This document shows positions 50,926 to 59,407 of a DNA stretch of 64,000 nt, in pieces. How positions within the stretch are numbered: position 1 is the stretch's first letter; the number at the start of each line of letters is the position of its first letter. The position numbers and the translations under genes were made by a program. The DNA lies in assembly GCA_963841965.1 (NCBI GenBank), contig CAWJES010000015.1, forward strand, positions 1 through 64,000, read 5' to 3'. Source of the stretch: Palsa-459 sp963841965 (GTDB taxonomy: Bacteria > Actinomycetota > Acidimicrobiia > Acidimicrobiales > RAAP-2). The notes below the pieces were generated by a model that did not search any database, was not told the DNA's origin, and worked only from the letters and a program-made list of their open reading frames with translations.

Positions 50926-52499
50926 ACCTGGACTCCGAGCAACAGGTGTCCGCAGCGGACGGGAGGGACGGCCCCGGTCTCCGCCTGCTGGTCCCAGCGC
51001 TGATCTCGGTCGGGGCCATGGTGTCGGTGATCTCGAGCCTGGGTGCGCCGCTCATCCCCTCGATCGCGACCGCTAACCATGTCTCGCTCAGCACGGCCCA
51101 GTGGGTCCTCACGAGCGCGCTGCTCACCGGGGCACTGGCGACCCCGGTCATGGGGAGGCTCGCCGACGGGCCGCACCAGCGCCACGTGATCCTCGTCACG
51201 CTCACCGTCGTGTTGGTGGGATCAGTGCTCGCCGCGATGTCCCCGACCTTCCTCGTGCTGATCATCGGCCGCGGGCTGCAGGGCGTGGGTCTCGGGCTCA
51301 TACCGGTGACCATGGCGATCGCCCGCAGCCACCTCGCTCCCGAGCGGGCGGCGCGTGTCATCGCACTCCTCGCGGTGACCGTTGCGACGGGGGCAGGGCT
51401 GGGTTTTCCGATCACGAGCCTTCTCGCGCAGGTCTACGACTACCGCGCCTCCTTCTGGTTCGGTGCGCTGATGGTCGCGGGCTCGATCGCCGTCGTGTGG
51501 ATCGTCGTGCCGCGAACCACGGACGCGGAATCGCGCCCCTTCGACCTCATCGGCGCCCTCAGCCTCTCGGTGGCCGTCGTCGGCCTGCTCGTCGTGCTCA
51601 GCGAGGGCGGTGACTGGGGCTGGACATCGGCAACGACGCTCGGCATCCTCGGCGTCTCCGCGATCGTGCTGGCAGGCTGGGTGCTCCACGAACTTCGAGT
51701 CATCGATCCGCTGATCGACGTTCGCCAGGTGCGGATGCGCCCGGTCCTCATGGCCGACGTCTCCGGCTTCCTCATCGGGACGGCGATGTACCTGTTCCTC
51801 CCCGTCATGGTCGAGTTCGTCCAGGTGCCAACATCGACGGGCTACGGCTTCGGGGCATCGATTCTGGTGGCGGGCTTCATGATGGTCCCTTTCTCGGTCG
51901 GGACCTTCACGGCGAGCCGCTTCATCGACGCCTACACCCGCCACTTCGGCATGCGATCGATGATTCCCTTCGGCACGTCGCTGTGCGCGGCGTCGATCCT
52001 CTGGTTCGCCCTGTTGCACACATCGCTGTGGCAGGCCTACGTCGCCATGGGGTTGGTCGGCGTCGGCCTCGGCTTCTCATGGGCGGCGATGCCCGGTTTC
52101 ATCATCCGGTCGGTGCCACAGAGCGAGACGGGCAGCGCCACGGGCCTGTACCAGGTGATCAGGAGCGTCGGTCTCTCGGTCGGCAGCGCGTGCAGCGCCG
52201 CGATCCTCGCCCTGTACACGGTCCACGGGAACTCCCTCCCCGCCGTCGAAGGGTTCAAGGTGGCGCTGCTGGCTGCCTCGGGGCTCTGCCTCATGACGGC
52301 CCTGGTCAGTTACGCGCTCTCGGGAGGGAAACCGACGGCGGCCGGGAGGCGCCCGAGGCACGACGAGGAGGAGATCGAAGAGATCATGGTGGAGAACGCC
52401 GAGCTCGGATCGTCGGGCATCTCGCTGGCCGAGGAGCCGCTCCTCGGCCAGCAGGCGCATGCGGATCACGACCTGCCTCGCGGGGGCGGCCGACCGTGA
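50922..52499 (+). CDS. MFS transporter (DHA2-like, 14 helices)
   Basis: 525 residues with about 14 hydrophobic segments. The early motif ATPVMGRLADGPHQRHVILV matches the loop 2-3 signature of the major facilitator family and ITMLIARSHLAPERAAR-like residues follow (PVTMAIARSHLAPERAARV). Such proteins export drugs or metabolites with protons. The C-terminus is a charged tail of ~60 residues. GTG 50922 is taken; GTG 50946 is also in frame. The stop overlaps the purU GTG, an odd but clear coupling. Confidence 0.85.
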   Translation: MNLDSEQQVSAADGRDGPGLRLLVPALISVGAMVSVISSLGAPLIPSIATANHVSLSTAQWVLTSALLTGALATPVMGRLADGPHQRHVILVTLTVVLVGSVLAAMSPTFLVLIIGRGLQGVGLGLIPVTMAIARSHLAPERAARVIALLAVTVATGAGLGFPITSLLAQVYDYRASFWFGALMVAGSIAVVWIVVPRTTDAESRPFDLIGALSLSVAVVGLLVVLSEGGDWGWTSATTLGILGVSAIVLAGWVLHELRVIDPLIDVRQVRMRPVLMADVSGFLIGTAMYLFLPVMVEFVQVPTSTGYGFGASILVAGFMMVPFSVGTFTASRFIDAYTRHFGMRSMIPFGTSLCAASILWFALLHTSLWQAYVAMGLVGVGLGFSWAAMPGFIIRSVPQSETGSATGLYQVIRSVGLSVGSACSAAILALYTVHGNSLPAVEGFKVALLAASGLCLMTALVSYALSGGKPTAAGRRPRHDEEEIEEIMVENAELGSSGISLAEEPLLGQQAHADHDLPRGGGRP

Positions 52500-53368
52500 C
52501 GACCCGCGACGCCGGCAGGTTGACGACCTACGTCCTGACCCTGCAGTGCCAGGACGCGCCGGGCATCGTCCGATCCGCCGCCGAGGGGATCTTCGAGGTG
52601 GACGGCAACATCGTCGAGAACGACCAGTTCACGGATCCCACCACCGGGCAGTTCTGCATGCGTTCGAGGTTCGAGGCCGCGAGCGACGACCTCGGTGGCG
52701 TCCGAGCGACGCTCCTCGCGCGGCTTGCGCACCTGGATCCAAGGCTCCGCCTGCGGCGCGAGTCAGAACACCGACGTGCGTTGGTGATGGTGTCCAAGGA
52801 GGACCACTGCCTGGCGGACCTGCTTGCGCGCAGGGACCACGGCGAGCTACCGCTGGACATCCCCGCGGTCGTCTCGAATCACACCGACTGCGAAGCCACC
52901 GCGGTGCGATCCGGGGTGCCGTTCGCGTACCTTCCGGTGACCGCGACGTCCAAGCCCGACGCCGAGGCGGCACTCGTCTCACTGATCGAGGAGCACCGGA
53001 TCGATTTCGTGGTGCTCGCGCGGTACATGCAGGTCCTCTCACCCGAGCTGTGTCGACGCCTCGAAGGTCGGGTGATCAACATCCACCACTCCTTCCTTCC
53101 GGGGTTCAAGGGCGCCCGCCCCTACCACCAGGCCTACGACCGGGGGGTGAAGCTGATCGGTGCCACGGCGCACTACGTGACGGCCGACCTCGACGAGGGG
53201 CCGATCATCGACCAGGACGTCGCCCGGGTCACCCATGCGAGGCAGCCGGCCGACCTCATCGCCATCGGCCGTGACCTCGAGCGCACGGTCCTCGCGCGGG
53301 CGGTGCGCCTCGAGGCCGAGGATCGCATCGCACTCGTGGGGCGACGGACGGTCGTGTTCTCCCAGTAG
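52496..53368 (+). CDS. purU: Formyltetrahydrofolate deformylase
   Basis: 290 residues. An N-terminal ACT domain (about 12-85, LTLQCQDAPGIVRSAAEGIF) is followed by a formyltransferase-like domain with VSNHTDCEATA, FVVLARYMQVLSPEL, NIHHSFLPGFKGARPYHQAY and AHYVTADLDEGPIIDQDV. The enzyme frees formate from 10-formyl-tetrahydrofolate to balance one-carbon pools. It is coupled by GTGA to the MFS gene; the meaning of the pair is unknown. It converges on ctaF. Confidence 0.94.
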   Translation: MTTRDAGRLTTYVLTLQCQDAPGIVRSAAEGIFEVDGNIVENDQFTDPTTGQFCMRSRFEAASDDLGGVRATLLARLAHLDPRLRLRRESEHRRALVMVSKEDHCLADLLARRDHGELPLDIPAVVSNHTDCEATAVRSGVPFAYLPVTATSKPDAEAALVSLIEEHRIDFVVLARYMQVLSPELCRRLEGRVINIHHSFLPGFKGARPYHQAYDRGVKLIGATAHYVTADLDEGPIIDQDVARVTHARQPADLIAIGRDLERTVLARAVRLEAEDRIALVGRRTVVFSQ

Positions 53369-53432
53369 GCGCCCGCCGGATTCGTCGAACGACGCTGTGC
53401 ATGGCACGCGAGCGCTCACAGAGGCGTGGTCG

Positions 53433-53446
53433 GCGCCTCCCGGCGC
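53433..53446. terminator. Possible bidirectional terminator between purU and ctaF
   Basis: GCGCC-TCCC-GGCGC forms a 5-bp stem in the 132-base convergent gap between purU and ctaF. There is no T tract, so support is weak. The rest of the gap holds nothing I recognise. Confidence 0.25.
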
Positions 53447-53500
53447 ACTGGGCACGAGCGGATGGTGCGGTCGGGCGTGTGTCCCGCGGGCGGGTCCGGC

Positions 53501-53926
53501 TCAGTGGTGGACGACGTCGGTGTGACCGGCGGCATCGGTGTGGCCGCCACGACGAGACTCGTTGACCGCACCGAGCAGCGCCCACACGACGAGCCCCGCG
53601 GCGGGGACCGCGAACCATGTCCCGAAGACGAGGCTCAGACCGATGAAGAAGGTCCCGGCGCCGAGCGTGAACGGCCAGATGGAGCTTCCGGGGAAGGTCT
53701 CGACGATGCCGGCCCCGTCGGCGATCTCCGCGTCGTTCCTGTCGGAGGGGCGCTGCTTCATGTGGGAGCTCCACCACAGGTAGTACAGGCCCGGGAGGAA
53801 ACCGAGACCGGCCGCGGCGATGAGCATCATCCCGCCGGCGTCCTCACCGCTCCAGAGCCAGTAGACGATCGCCATCGCGCCGAAGAACACGCCGAGGCCG
53901 AGGAGGAGCTTCGCCTCGACCTTCAT
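53501..53926 (-). CDS. ctaF: Cytochrome c oxidase subunit IV
   Basis: 141 residues with four hydrophobic helices in pairs; the actinobacterial small subunit of the aa3 oxidase. Typical are MKVEAKLLLGLGVFFGAMAI at the start and FLPGLYYLWWSSHM. The C-terminus is His-rich. The ATG overlaps the ctaD stop. Confidence 0.88.
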   Translation of the reverse strand: MKVEAKLLLGLGVFFGAMAIVYWLWSGEDAGGMMLIAAAGLGFLPGLYYLWWSSHMKQRPSDRNDAEIADGAGIVETFPGSSIWPFTLGAGTFFIGLSLVFGTWFAVPAAGLVVWALLGAVNESRRGGHTDAAGHTDVVHH

Positions 53927-55650
53927 GGCGTCACCGCAGCGGGAGCGTGGTCCGGCACCTGGTGTCCGTGGGCGAGCGACCTCGCATCCGGGTGGTTGTA
54001 GTCCCAGGTCGGGCGCTCGGATCGGATCGGGGGGAGGCTGTAGTAGTTGTGGTGCGGCGGCGGGGACGTGGTGAACCACTCGAGCGTCTGCGCGTCCCAC
54101 GGGTTGTCGCCGGCGGGGTAGCGCTTCCACGAGTACGCGATGTTGACGACCAGCAGGAGCGTGCTGATGCCCATGAGCAGCGCCCCCGCCGTGGCGATCC
54201 GGTTGAGGTTCGCCCACTGCGGGTCGTTGGGGTAGATCGCCATGCGCCTCGGCATGCCCTCGAGGCCGAGCTGGTACATCGGGAACGTCATCAGCTGGGC
54301 GCCGATGAAGAAGGTCCAGAACTGCCACTTGCCGATCTTCTCGTTCAGCAGGTACCCGGTGATCTTCGGTCCCCAGTAGTAGAGGCCGCCGACACCCGCC
54401 ATCACGAGGGCCGTCACCACGGAGTGGAAGTGCGCGACCACGAAGTAGGTGTCGTGGGTGAAGAAGTCGAGCGGCGGGGATGCGAGGTAGATGCCCGTGA
54501 TCCCGCCGATGAGGAAGGTGATGACGAAGCCGACGGCGAAGAGCATCGCCGTCGTCAGATGGACCTTCCCGCCCCACATCGTCCCGATCCAGTTGAAGAT
54601 CTTGATGCCTGTCGGCACCGCGATGAGGAGGCTCATGATCGAGAAGAAGGGCAGCAGCACCACGCCCGTCGTGAACATGTGGTGGGCCCAGACACCGAGG
54701 GACAGGGCGGCGATCGTGATGGTGGCGAAGACCATCCCCTTGTAGCCGAACACGGGCTTCTTGGAGAAGCAGGCGATGATCTCGGTCACCATTCCGAAGA
54801 ACGGCAGCGCGAGGATGTACACCTCGGGATGGCCCCAGAACCAGAAGATGTTCTGCCACAGCACCGGCACACCACCGCCCTGGACCGTGAAGATGTGCGT
54901 GCCGAAATGCCGGTCGCAGTACAGCATGATGAGCCCGGCGGTCAGCACGGGGAACGCGAGCAGGATCAGGATGCCCACGACGAGCATGTTCCACGTGAAG
55001 ATCGGCATCCGGAACATCGTCATGCCGGGGGCCCGCAGGTAGAAGACGGTCGCACAGAGGTTGACCCCGGTGAAGATCGCCGAGAAGCCCGTGAGCAGCA
55101 GCGCGGCGATCCAGAGGTCGGCGCCGTAGCCGGGGCTGTAGATGGCGTTCGAGAGCGGCGCGTAACCCACCCAGCCGAAGTCGGCGGCCCCGCCGGCGAC
55201 GGCGAAGCCGAGGAGCATCGTGATCGAGCCCGACAGGTACAGCCAGTAGCTGAGGGCGTTCAGCCGCGGGAACGCCATGTCCGGGGCGCCGATCTGCAGC
55301 GGGACGATGATGTTGGCGAGGCCGCCGAAGGCGAACGGACCCGCGAACAGGTAGATCATCACGCTGCCGTGCATCGTGAAGAGCTGGTTGTACTCGGAGA
55401 GCGAGACGTAGGTCCCGTTTGGCGACGCGAGCTGGATGCGGATCAGCTCGGCCAGGAATCCGCCGATCACGAGCATGATCACCGACGTCACCGTGTAGCT
55501 GAGGCCGATGATCTTGTGGTCCGTCGTGGTCAGCCACTTGAGGATGCCCGTCGGGCCCCCGTGGTCGTGCCCGCCGTGGTCATCGTCGAAGTGGTCGATG
55601 TGCATCCCGCCGTCGCCAGCGGCGACCGGTCGCTCGATCAGCTCGGTCAT
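53923..55650 (-). CDS. ctaD: Cytochrome c oxidase subunit I
   Basis: 575 residues, 12 helices; holds haem a and the haem a3-CuB centre where oxygen is reduced. Visible are FWFWGHPEVYILALPFFG with the His-Tyr cross-link pair, AHHMFTTG with CuB histidines, and HDTYFVVAHFHSV near the C-terminal haem ligands. Residues 1-35 are His/Asp-rich and may bind metal. ATG 55650 directly follows the ctaC stop. Confidence 0.97.
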   Translation of the reverse strand: MTELIERPVAAGDGGMHIDHFDDDHGGHDHGGPTGILKWLTTTDHKIIGLSYTVTSVIMLVIGGFLAELIRIQLASPNGTYVSLSEYNQLFTMHGSVMIYLFAGPFAFGGLANIIVPLQIGAPDMAFPRLNALSYWLYLSGSITMLLGFAVAGGAADFGWVGYAPLSNAIYSPGYGADLWIAALLLTGFSAIFTGVNLCATVFYLRAPGMTMFRMPIFTWNMLVVGILILLAFPVLTAGLIMLYCDRHFGTHIFTVQGGGVPVLWQNIFWFWGHPEVYILALPFFGMVTEIIACFSKKPVFGYKGMVFATITIAALSLGVWAHHMFTTGVVLLPFFSIMSLLIAVPTGIKIFNWIGTMWGGKVHLTTAMLFAVGFVITFLIGGITGIYLASPPLDFFTHDTYFVVAHFHSVVTALVMAGVGGLYYWGPKITGYLLNEKIGKWQFWTFFIGAQLMTFPMYQLGLEGMPRRMAIYPNDPQWANLNRIATAGALLMGISTLLLVVNIAYSWKRYPAGDNPWDAQTLEWFTTSPPPHHNYYSLPPIRSERPTWDYNHPDARSLAHGHQVPDHAPAAVTP

Positions 55651-56520
55651 CTAGTTGTTTCCCCCTCCGATGGCGGGCTTGATCGGGATGCCGGCGCCGG
55701 TCTGCTTCCCCGTCTGCAGCTTCGCTGCCGAACCGGTCGCCTTCGTCGCAGCAGCCTGCTCCTGGGAGAGCCAGACCTGGTAGCTCGCCGGTGTGACCAC
55801 CTTGACCCGGAAGAACATCAGCGAGTGATAGAGCCCGCAGAGCTGCGTGCACTGCCCGAAGAAGGTTCCCGTCTTCTGCGGACTGAGCGTGAATTCGTTG
55901 ATGACGCCGGGCAGCGCGTATCGCGAGAAGTTGAACTGCCGGACGTAGAAGCCGTGGACGACGTCCGACGACGTCAGCCAGATCCTGACGTTCTCATTCT
56001 CGGGTATGACCATCTCGGGGCTCTGGGTGGTCTGACCGACGATCGAGAAGTGGTGCCCGGGGTAGGTGAAGCGCCAGCCCCACTGGAACGCGTTGACATC
56101 GACGACGGCGCTCGGGGTTGGGTTCGCCGTCACCTTGTCCTCGACGACGACCGTTGCAGCGAAGAGGCCGATGACGATGAGGATCGGGATGATCGTGTAG
56201 GTGATCTCGAGGGGTAGGTGGTACTGGGTCTGGCGGGGCACCTCCGTGTCGCCCTTGCGCGCCCGGTAGCGCAGGGCCGCCCAGATGATGAGCGCCAGGG
56301 TCGGGATGCCGATGATGAGCGCGACGATGGAGAACCCCTGCCAGAGGTGGAACGAGGAGCGCCCCTGGGAGGTCACCGACTTGAAGGCGCCGAAGTTCGA
56401 CGCGTCGCACCCGGACAGCAGGATGGGGGCCGCGACGAGTGCGATGAGCCCCAACAGGCGTCGGCGTCGGTTTCCCGAGGTCATGCCCACGCCCGAGGGG
56501 GTGTCGGACGGCGAGTGCAC
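55651..56520 (-). CDS. ctaC: Cytochrome c oxidase subunit II
   Basis: 289 residues. A lipoprotein-like export signal (LIALVAAPILLSGC, lipidation Cys about residue 38) is followed by two membrane helices and the CuA domain with GQCTQLCGLYHSLMFF. GTG 56520 is chosen because TACAGT at 56527-56532 (minus strand) lies exactly 6 bases upstream; ATG 56484 would start at MTSGNRRRR with no such support. It heads ctaC-ctaD-ctaF. Confidence 0.94.
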   Translation of the reverse strand: MHSPSDTPSGVGMTSGNRRRRLLGLIALVAAPILLSGCDASNFGAFKSVTSQGRSSFHLWQGFSIVALIIGIPTLALIIWAALRYRARKGDTEVPRQTQYHLPLEITYTIIPILIVIGLFAATVVVEDKVTANPTPSAVVDVNAFQWGWRFTYPGHHFSIVGQTTQSPEMVIPENENVRIWLTSSDVVHGFYVRQFNFSRYALPGVINEFTLSPQKTGTFFGQCTQLCGLYHSLMFFRVKVVTPASYQVWLSQEQAAATKATGSAAKLQTGKQTGAGIPIKPAIGGGNN

Positions 56521-56526
56521 GCAGTG

Positions 56527-56532
56527 ACTGTA
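56527..56532 (-). promoter_or_regulatory. -10 box of ctaC, leaderless type (TACAGT)
   Basis: TACAGT on the minus strand ends 6 bases before GTG 56520. Confidence 0.5.
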
Positions 56533-56559
56533 GTCAACCGAGCCCTGCCCCTGAAACTT

Positions 56560-57825
56560 TTAGGCCTCCTCGCCGAGGGACTCTCGCGCCGCCCAGGTGA
56601 AGACGCCCCTGGCCATCGTGGACGTGGCCGTCCTGGCCCGGGCCGTGAAGACCAGCCGGCGGACCTCGCAGACCGCTGGATCCTCTGGAGCGGCCTGCCA
56701 CGCCAGCTCGGCGAGGTGACCCGCGAGCCGCAGCGAGGCGTCGTCCCCCGCCTCGCAGAGCGCGAGCGCCCGGTCGCTCAGCACCGACGGCCCGCCCGCC
56801 ATCGCTGCCAGCTCGGCCGCGAGCGCTCGCTCGGGAGCGGGCTTCAGGTGCGCCGGATTGGCGTCCCACCACCCGCCGTTCAGCCGCCAGACGCTTCGGA
56901 CGATGAACTCCGGCTCGTCGTACGAAGGCTGCAGGTACGGGCGATCGAGGAGGTCGGCGGGGGGCCGCACCGTGTCAACGATGTCGGCCAACCTGGCCCC
57001 CTCGTTCATCAGTGCGATCGTCTGGTCGACGATGCTTTCCAGGTAGCGCGCGGTGTCCGTCAGCGCCGAAGCGACGCGCTCGGCGCCCATGACGGGCAGC
57101 CCGTGGCCGGGCAGGAGGATCTCCGCGCGCAGGGCCGCCATCCGCCGCAGCGCCGCGGCCCACTCTGCCGGATAGCGCTGCACCTTCTGGGGATTGCCGG
57201 CGTTCGGGCTCGTCCAGATGAAGAGGTCCCCAGGACACAGGACCTTCGAGGACGGGATCCAGGTGACCGTGTGGTCGTCGGTCTCGCCCTTCTCATGGCG
57301 GAGATGGAAGGCGTGGCCGCCCACCTCGAGGTCGAGCGACGAGGCGTAGGTCACGTCCGGGTACCGGTACTGCGTGGGCCAGACCAGCTGCTTGAGCCCG
57401 AACTGGCGCCGGTTGACAGTCTGGTTGAACCCGGCCGTCCGCACGTATCGGTCGAACCTCTTGGTGATGTTCTCATGCGCGATCACTCGAGGTGGCGCCC
57501 ATCCGCGCTCAGCGGCCTCGGCCTCGAAGGTCCCGACGCCGAAGACATGATCCACGTGCCCGTGGCTGAACACCGCAGTGTGGAGCCGGTCGGTCCGCCA
57601 GGTGCGCACTGTCTGGTGGACCTGCTCGGCGACGAGCGGCGAGCCTGAGTCGACCATCAGCAAGCCGTCGTCGGTCGCCACGGCGGTCACGTTGGCGAAC
57701 GAGGGGAGGAACGCGACGCCCGGCGCAACCTCGACCAGGCCGCCAATGTGCCCCAGCGGGTGGATCTCGGCGGTCGACAGCTCGCCCCTCCAGAGGCGAT
57801 CGGCGGTCCCCAGGATGTCGTCCAC
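56560..57825 (-). CDS. Alkylsulfatase-like metallo-beta-lactamase-fold hydrolase
   Basis: 421 residues. The metal site is SHGHVDHVFG with further histidines in KGETDDHTVTW and PGHGLPVM. The segment GGWWDANPAHLKPAP at about residue 320 resembles the dimerisation domain of SdsA/BDS1 alkyl sulfatases, which cleave alkyl sulfates. The C-terminal sterol-carrier-like domain of full SdsA is absent, so the substrate may differ. GTG start; no clear ribosome site. The stop is 40 bases from the ctaC start region, on the same strand. Confidence 0.8.
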   Translation of the reverse strand: MDDILGTADRLWRGELSTAEIHPLGHIGGLVEVAPGVAFLPSFANVTAVATDDGLLMVDSGSPLVAEQVHQTVRTWRTDRLHTAVFSHGHVDHVFGVGTFEAEAAERGWAPPRVIAHENITKRFDRYVRTAGFNQTVNRRQFGLKQLVWPTQYRYPDVTYASSLDLEVGGHAFHLRHEKGETDDHTVTWIPSSKVLCPGDLFIWTSPNAGNPQKVQRYPAEWAAALRRMAALRAEILLPGHGLPVMGAERVASALTDTARYLESIVDQTIALMNEGARLADIVDTVRPPADLLDRPYLQPSYDEPEFIVRSVWRLNGGWWDANPAHLKPAPERALAAELAAMAGGPSVLSDRALALCEAGDDASLRLAGHLAELAWQAAPEDPAVCEVRRLVFTARARTATSTMARGVFTWAARESLGEEA

Positions 57826-57846
57826 GTGGGTCAGCGTGAGGATCGG

Positions 57847-58071
57847 TCAGCTGGCGGGCTTGTCCGTGGAGTCGGGGGTATCCGACTTCGCATCGGTCCC
57901 GGAGGCGGATTCCTTCGTCTCCGATCCGCCTTCCTTCAATCCCTTCTCGAACTCCGACTTCGCTGATCCGAGGCCACGGGCGATCTTTGGGATCCTCGAG
58001 CCGCCGAAGACAACGACGGCGATGAGGATGACGATGAGGATGACTTCTGGGGTGATCTCACCTAGCAGCAT
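57847..58071 (-). CDS. tatA: Sec-independent translocase protein TatA
   Basis: 74 residues: a hydrophobic helix at about 7-24 (PEVILIVILIAVVVFGGSRI), the hinge FGGSRIPKIARGLG and an amphipathic helix, then an acidic/Ser tail. It forms the pore part of the twin-arginine export path that moves folded proteins, including Rieske proteins. The ATG has GGGAGC upstream. tatC is not in the window. Confidence 0.9.
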   Translation of the reverse strand: MLLGEITPEVILIVILIAVVVFGGSRIPKIARGLGSAKSEFEKGLKEGGSETKESASGTDAKSDTPDSTDKPAS

Positions 58072-58087
58072 GGAAGCTCCCGAGCCC

Positions 58088-58104
58088 CCGGCACGAGATG
58101 CCGG
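58088..58104 (-). other. Hairpin in the tatA leader
   Basis: CCGGCA-N5-TGCCGG is a perfect 6-bp stem between the likely -10 box (TAGATT, minus strand, 58113-58118) and the tatA ribosome site. It could terminate upstream transcription or stabilise the tatA message. Confidence 0.35.
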
Positions 58105-58142
58105 CTGCCCCGAATCTAGTCCCTTGGACCGCTCGCAGCCGC

Positions 58143-58553
58143 TCAGCCTGCCAGGAGGACGCCGAGGATTACCGCGACGATCGAGGCCGTGCCGGCGATC
58201 GAACCCCAGGCGGCCAGAGACGGCCGTGTCTTCGCGCGACCATGGACGAACGCTGCGACACCCGCGACGACGACCACGACGATCTTGACCGCAAGCACGA
58301 CCTTCCACGCATGCGTGGAGTCAGAGCTGTGGACCGCGCTGACGTTCCAGAAGCCGGTTATGACGAGCACGGCGAACGCGGGCCAGCTGACGCGTGCGAA
58401 CGCGCGCGCGACCTTCACCGAGGCCTCGCCGCCGAGCCGCCGGACGTCGGGGAGCAGGCCGAGCATCACGATCTGCCCGCCCACCCAGACGCACGCGGCG
58501 AGCACGTGGAGCGAGAGTCGAATGGTCGTCAGCGAGTCGGCGAGCTGATTCAC
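58143..58553 (-). CDS. CopD-like small membrane protein
   Basis: 136 residues, four membrane helices, with LHVLAACVWVGGQIVMLGLL and a later conserved Trp/His pair, a pattern found in CopD-like and DUF-type four-helix haem or copper membrane proteins. GTG 58553 directly follows the stop of the enoyl-CoA hydratase gene, so they are probably co-transcribed. Function is not clear. Confidence 0.65.
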   Translation of the reverse strand: MNQLADSLTTIRLSLHVLAACVWVGGQIVMLGLLPDVRRLGGEASVKVARAFARVSWPAFAVLVITGFWNVSAVHSSDSTHAWKVVLAVKIVVVVVAGVAAFVHGRAKTRPSLAAWGSIAGTASIVAVILGVLLAG

Positions 58554-58557
58554 GGCC

Positions 58558-59322
58558 CTAGGCCCCGGTCCAGGTGGGCTCGCGCTTCTCGGCGAACGCG
58601 ACGGCACCCTCCATCGCGTCGTGGGACCGGCCGATGGTCCCGAAGGAGCGGTCGTTCAGCTCCCACGCCTGTGCCTCGTCGAGCTCGATCGAGCGGAGCA
58701 TCACGTCCTTGCTGACCCTGACCGCCAGGGGGGCGTTGCGGGCGATCTGGTCGGCGAGGGCCACGGCCTCGTGGACCAGTTCCTCGGCGGGAACCACCCG
58801 GTTGACCAGTCCGACCGCGAGCGCCCGCTGCGCATCGATCGGGGCCGCGGTCAGCGCGAGCTCGAGGGCGACCGCGCGCGGGATCCGCTTCGCGAGTCGG
58901 ATCAGGCCCCCACCACCTGCGATGAGGCCGCGAGACGCCTCGGGGATGCCGAAGGTCGCATGCGACGCGGCGACCACGAGGTCGCAGCTCAGCATGATCT
59001 CGAAGCCACCGGCCAGCGCGGAGCCGTTCACCGCCGCGATGATGGGCTTGGGGAAGTCCCGCTTGGTGATTCCCGCGAAGCCCTCCTTGGTGATGGGGAA
59101 CTCGCCACGCGCGAAGGCCTTGAGGTCCATCCCGGCGCTGAAGGCCTTGTCTCCCGCACCCGTGAGCACGACGACCCACGCGTCGTCGTCCGCGGCGATG
59201 TCGTCAAGCGCCGCCGAGAGGGCCTCGGCGACGGCGAGGTTGATCGCGTTCCGTGCCTCGGGCCTGTTGATCGTCAGGATCTCGACGCGTCCGTGCCGCT
59301 CTCTCAGGATCTCGTCCGCCAT
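58558..59322 (-). CDS. Enoyl-CoA hydratase/isomerase family protein
   Basis: 254 residues. Crotonase fold with the oxyanion-hole segments GAGDKAFSAGMDLKAF and NGSALAGGFEIMLSCD, and catalytic-region glutamates in GGFEIML and FGIPEASRGLIAGGGG. It hydrates a 2-enoyl-CoA in fatty-acid or similar breakdown; exact substrate unknown. ATG 59322 is set by GGAGG 5 bases upstream; TAGCGT (minus strand, 59352-59357) is a likely -10 box. Confidence 0.86.
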   Translation of the reverse strand: MADEILRERHGRVEILTINRPEARNAINLAVAEALSAALDDIAADDDAWVVVLTGAGDKAFSAGMDLKAFARGEFPITKEGFAGITKRDFPKPIIAAVNGSALAGGFEIMLSCDLVVAASHATFGIPEASRGLIAGGGGLIRLAKRIPRAVALELALTAAPIDAQRALAVGLVNRVVPAEELVHEAVALADQIARNAPLAVRVSKDVMLRSIELDEAQAWELNDRSFGTIGRSHDAMEGAVAFAEKREPTWTGA

Positions 59323-59395
59323 GGTGTCCTCCAGCAATCTTGGTCACGCCGACGCTACCGCTCCCGCCACGTGCCGGCCTCCGTGCGTCGGATGC

Positions 59396-59401
59396 GAGAC
59401 T
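59396..59401 (+). promoter_or_regulatory. Possible -10 variant (GAGACT)
   Basis: GAGACT ends 6 bases before GTG 59408, the same box and spacing as at 40330-40335. Confidence 0.3.
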
Positions 59402-59407
59402 GCGCGG

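Noticed and set aside
53369..53500. tRNA or small RNA in the purU-ctaF gap
   Set aside because: No cloverleaf or conserved RNA motif could be found; only a short GC hairpin.
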